A stretch of DNA of 14,528 bases, taken from an uncultured Lachnospiraceae bacterium (GTDB lineage Bacteria; Bacillota; Clostridia; Lachnospirales; Lachnospiraceae). The DNA is taken from the NCBI GenBank assembly GCA_910586125.1, contig CAJUHP010000041.1:1-14528 (forward strand), given 5' to 3'. This document shows, one piece after another, positions 12,461 through 14,528 of the stretch. Made by a program: the position numbers and the translations under genes. The notes under the pieces are model-generated. The model did not search any database. It had not been told where the DNA came from and worked only from the letters and a program-made list of their open reading frames with translations. Position 1 is the stretch's first letter; every line of letters begins with the position of its first letter.

Positions 12461-13840
12461 ATGCTGGAAAATATGAAACGCCTTTTTGGGCAGGTGGACA
12501 TGACAGAAGGACATCCATGGGAACGCATTTTGATTTTTACGGTTCCCATGCTGATCGGTAATATTGCGCAGCAGTTGTACAATACAGTGGACAGCATTGT
12601 TGTGGGCCGGTATGTGGGAGACAATGCGCTGGCGGCGGTCGGAAGTGCCAGCCCGATATTTAATCTGCTGTTGGTGCTGTTTGTCGGGATCTCCATGGGC
12701 GCCAGCATTATGGTGTCGCAGTATTACGGTTCCCGTGACCGGGAAAACCTGTCGAAAACGATCGGCAGTTCTATCACATTGACTGCGGTCGCCTGCCTGA
12801 TTCTGGTGGCTCTTGGCTCTTTAGTGATCCGTCCGGCATTGGAGCTGCTGGATACGCCGGACAGCCTGATCAACTGGTGTACCTCCTATCTGATGATTCT
12901 TCTGTGGGGCAGCGCTGGTCTGGCTTATTATAATATCTTATGCGGGATTCTGAGAGGGCTGGGGGATTCGCTGTCAGCGCTTTTGTATCTTCTGATCGCT
13001 ACGGTCATCAATATCGTGTTGGATATCTGGTTTGTGGCGGGATTTGAGATGGGCGTCGCCGGTGTGGCTCTGGCTACCGTGATAGCGCAGTTGGTGTCCG
13101 CTGTATTATGTTTATGGAAGCTGCACACCATGACCGATTTGTTTGACATGAATGTAAGCTATCTGAAGCCGGATTGGGAAAATGTGGGAACCGTTATCCG
13201 TCTGGGCCTGCCTTCCGGTCTCACGCAGGCTATCTTTTCCATGGCGATGGTAGTGGTACAGTCTCTCACCAACAGCTTCGGTGAAATGATTATTGCCGCC
13301 AATGTCATCATAATGCGTGTGGACGGTTTTGCCATGATGCCGAATTTTTCATTCGGAACGGCAATGACAACCTATGCCGGGCAGAATGTCGGCGCCGGAT
13401 ATTATGATCGGGTAAAACAGGGAGCGAAGCAGGGAACGCTGATCGCAGCAGGCACTTCAGCGGCAATCACAGGGCTGATTCTTCTGTTCGGCCCCTATCT
13501 TATGGGGATTTTTACCAATACGCGGGAGCTGGCGGTCCTGAGCGCTGAAATGATGAAGATTCTGGCGGTGGGCTATATCGCTGTGGCGGTAACGCAGAGT
13601 TTGTCCGGAGTCATGCGGGGAGCCGGAGACACGATGACCCCCATGTGGATTTCTCTGATCACCACCGTGGTGGTCCGTGTTCCTCTGGCTTATGGGTTGG
13701 TCAACCTGACAAAGACGCCGGCGCTTCCTCAGGGGCGGTATGAGTGTTTGTGGATTTCCATGCTGTGTTCCTGGGTTTTAGGCGCGCTGATTACATTTTT
13801 GTTCTACCGCCTGGGAAGCTGGAAGAAAAAAGCGCTGTGA
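12461..13840 (+). CDS. MATE family multidrug/Na+ (or H+) antiporter
   Basis: 459 residues, the typical length of a 12-helix MATE exporter in the cytoplasmic membrane. Two homologous halves are visible: the first opens with PMLIGNIAQQLYNTVDSIVVGRYVG and ALAAVGSASP (about 30-70), followed by VGISMGASIMVSQYYG. The second contains GLPSGLTQAIFSMAMVVVQSLTNSFG (about 249-274), NFSFGTAMTTYAGQNVGAG and GVMRGAGDTMTPMW. These match the NorM/DinF-type MATE family found in many copies in Lachnospiraceae. The substrate cannot be told from sequence. The start has a somewhat distant GGAAGCGGA. The promoter is overlaid by twin palindromes, suggesting specific, possibly inducible control. A small lipoprotein gene follows 120 bases downstream on the same strand without a visible terminator. 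Confidence 0.95.
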   Translation: MLENMKRLFGQVDMTEGHPWERILIFTVPMLIGNIAQQLYNTVDSIVVGRYVGDNALAAVGSASPIFNLLLVLFVGISMGASIMVSQYYGSRDRENLSKTIGSSITLTAVACLILVALGSLVIRPALELLDTPDSLINWCTSYLMILLWGSAGLAYYNILCGILRGLGDSLSALLYLLIATVINIVLDIWFVAGFEMGVAGVALATVIAQLVSAVLCLWKLHTMTDLFDMNVSYLKPDWENVGTVIRLGLPSGLTQAIFSMAMVVVQSLTNSFGEMIIAANVIIMRVDGFAMMPNFSFGTAMTTYAGQNVGAGYYDRVKQGAKQGTLIAAGTSAAITGLILLFGPYLMGIFTNTRELAVLSAEMMKILAVGYIAVAVTQSLSGVMRGAGDTMTPMWISLITTVVVRVPLAYGLVNLTKTPALPQGRYECLWISMLCSWVLGALITFLFYRLGSWKKKAL

Positions 13841-13960
13841 CAGCACTGCCAGCAGGGAAAAGGAAGGATTTATAGCTTTGTGGAAATAGAAAAAGGCGGC
13901 TGCGCAGAGATTTTGATGCGGATGTCTTCTGAAGAGGGCATACGGCTATGAGGGAGAATA

Positions 13961-14476
13961 ATGAAAAAATATGTGCTGTTTTTGCTGGTGGTACTGTTGT
14001 CTTTGGGACTGGGAGCCTGTCAGATAGAACCGCCAAAAGAGCTTTCGGATGAAGAAGTGGTGACGGCTTTTCTGGAGGCGTTCTGTCAGGGGGATTACGA
14101 GGGACTGATGCCTTACATCAGTGACGATAACCCGCTGCATCTGTTTTTTACTGGGATGCAGGAGGAGACGGGCGGAGAAATGGCTCCCGTCTACCAAGCT
14201 CTGCATGAAAAGCTGAAAGAGTTAACGTTTACAGCAAAAGCTGTGGAGGGGAAGGAAGCATGGGGAACCGTGGAGGTAACGCTGTCCATTCCGGATTACA
14301 GCAATGCGTTTTACACAGCCATGACAGAAGCCCTTGACCGGCAGGTAGAGAGCGGCGGAAGGGAATTTCATGATATGCCCGTCTGGCTTTTGCAGGCGGT
14401 GCAGGGCGAAGGAGAGCTTTGTGAGGAATCCTTTGAATTGCATGTCGGAAACCGTGACGGCAATATGGTAATGTGA
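13961..14476 (+). CDS. Small lipoprotein of unknown function, possibly NTF2-like
   Basis: 171 residues. Two lysines, a hydrophobic stretch and the lipobox LGAC (lipidated Cys20) mark an exported lipoprotein. The mature part is acidic: an N-terminal helix EEVVTAFLEAFCQGDYEGLMPYI (about 31-53), then alternating helix and strand blocks including GTVEVTLSIPDYS (about 102-114). This helix-then-sheet pattern resembles NTF2-like or DUF4878/DUF5105-type lipoproteins common in Firmicutes, but that is fold-level inference only. The ATG at 13961 has GAGGGAG 4-5 bases upstream. It may be co-transcribed with the MATE gene; the 120-base gap holds no clear promoter or terminator. No partner gene tells its role. 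Confidence 0.85.
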   Translation: MKKYVLFLLVVLLSLGLGACQIEPPKELSDEEVVTAFLEAFCQGDYEGLMPYISDDNPLHLFFTGMQEETGGEMAPVYQALHEKLKELTFTAKAVEGKEAWGTVEVTLSIPDYSNAFYTAMTEALDRQVESGGREFHDMPVWLLQAVQGEGELCEESFELHVGNRDGNMVM

Positions 14477-14482
14477 ACCGCC

Positions 14483-14528
14483 CCCTGTCAAGTAGACAGA
14501 TGAAAAAAAGAAAATTAGGCAACGAGGG
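14483..14528 (+). mobile_element. Possible left edge of an insertion sequence, cut by the window end
   Basis: Directly after the lipoprotein stop, CCCCCTGTCAAGTAGACAG is followed by ATGAAAAAAAG. The phrase resembles terminal sequences of IS3-family elements in gut Clostridia as I remember them. It contains a CTGTC/GACAG hairpin. Only about 45 bases are visible, so no transposase or second end can be checked. Confidence 0.25.

Noticed and set aside
13879..13950. 23-codon frame starting GTG between the MATE and lipoprotein genes
   Set aside because: Weak, distant ribosome-binding site and no recognisable feature. The stop overlaps the lipoprotein's Shine-Dalgarno, but chance is the simpler explanation.

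Overview
The window looks like chromosomal DNA of a Clostridia member, most likely a gut Lachnospiraceae-type Firmicute. This is inferred from gene content: a T-box leader before thrS, a DUF1540 cysteine-rich protein, a long-form PRPP synthetase, a Firmicutes-style acyl-ACP thioesterase, an aldo/keto reductase fused to a 2x[4Fe-4S] module, purine-rich Shine-Dalgarno sequences and TTGACA/TATAAT-type promoters. No rRNA, tRNA, CRISPR array or complete mobile element was seen.

Layout. (a) 1-1975 is visibly more AT-rich. On the minus strand it holds a small coupled membrane peptide (113-247), an ADP-ribosylglycohydrolase (244-1170) and a four-helix membrane protein (1259-1687). A divergent promoter pair lies at 1781-1840. 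(b) 1976-3755 is a pyrimidine nucleoside salvage operon, cdd-pdp, with overlapping genes. (c) 3867-6246 is the thrS unit: a near-consensus promoter, a T-box riboswitch with an ACC specifier and its terminator/antiterminator switch, thrS, and a strong hairpin. (d) 6284-8590 has a divergent pair, the aldo/keto reductase (minus) and the acyl-ACP thioesterase (plus), followed by a bidirectional terminator. (e) 8665-10735 has a second divergent pair, the DUF1540 protein (minus) and a BMP-family lipoprotein (plus). (f) 10766-10907 is a large inverted repeat with a branched interior, between convergent lipoprotein and prs genes. (g) 10912-14476 has prs (minus), then a MATE efflux gene whose promoter is bracketed by two identical palindromes, then a small lipoprotein. 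The last ~50 bases may be the edge of an insertion sequence.

How the genes work together. Cdd deaminates (deoxy)cytidine to (deoxy)uridine. Pdp phosphorolyses that to uracil plus (deoxy)ribose-1-phosphate. Prs, on a separate transcript, makes the PRPP used to rebuild nucleotides. ThrS is controlled by uncharged tRNA-Thr through the T-box. The other genes (redox, thioesterase, lipoproteins, MATE) look like independent housekeeping or envelope units.

No clearly new multi-gene system was found. The most unusual items are the 142-bp branched inverted repeat at 10766-10907, the paired 22-bp-phased palindromes over the MATE promoter, the non-canonical active-site residues of the threonyl-tRNA synthetase, and the ATGA-coupled peptide behind the ADP-ribosylglycohydrolase.
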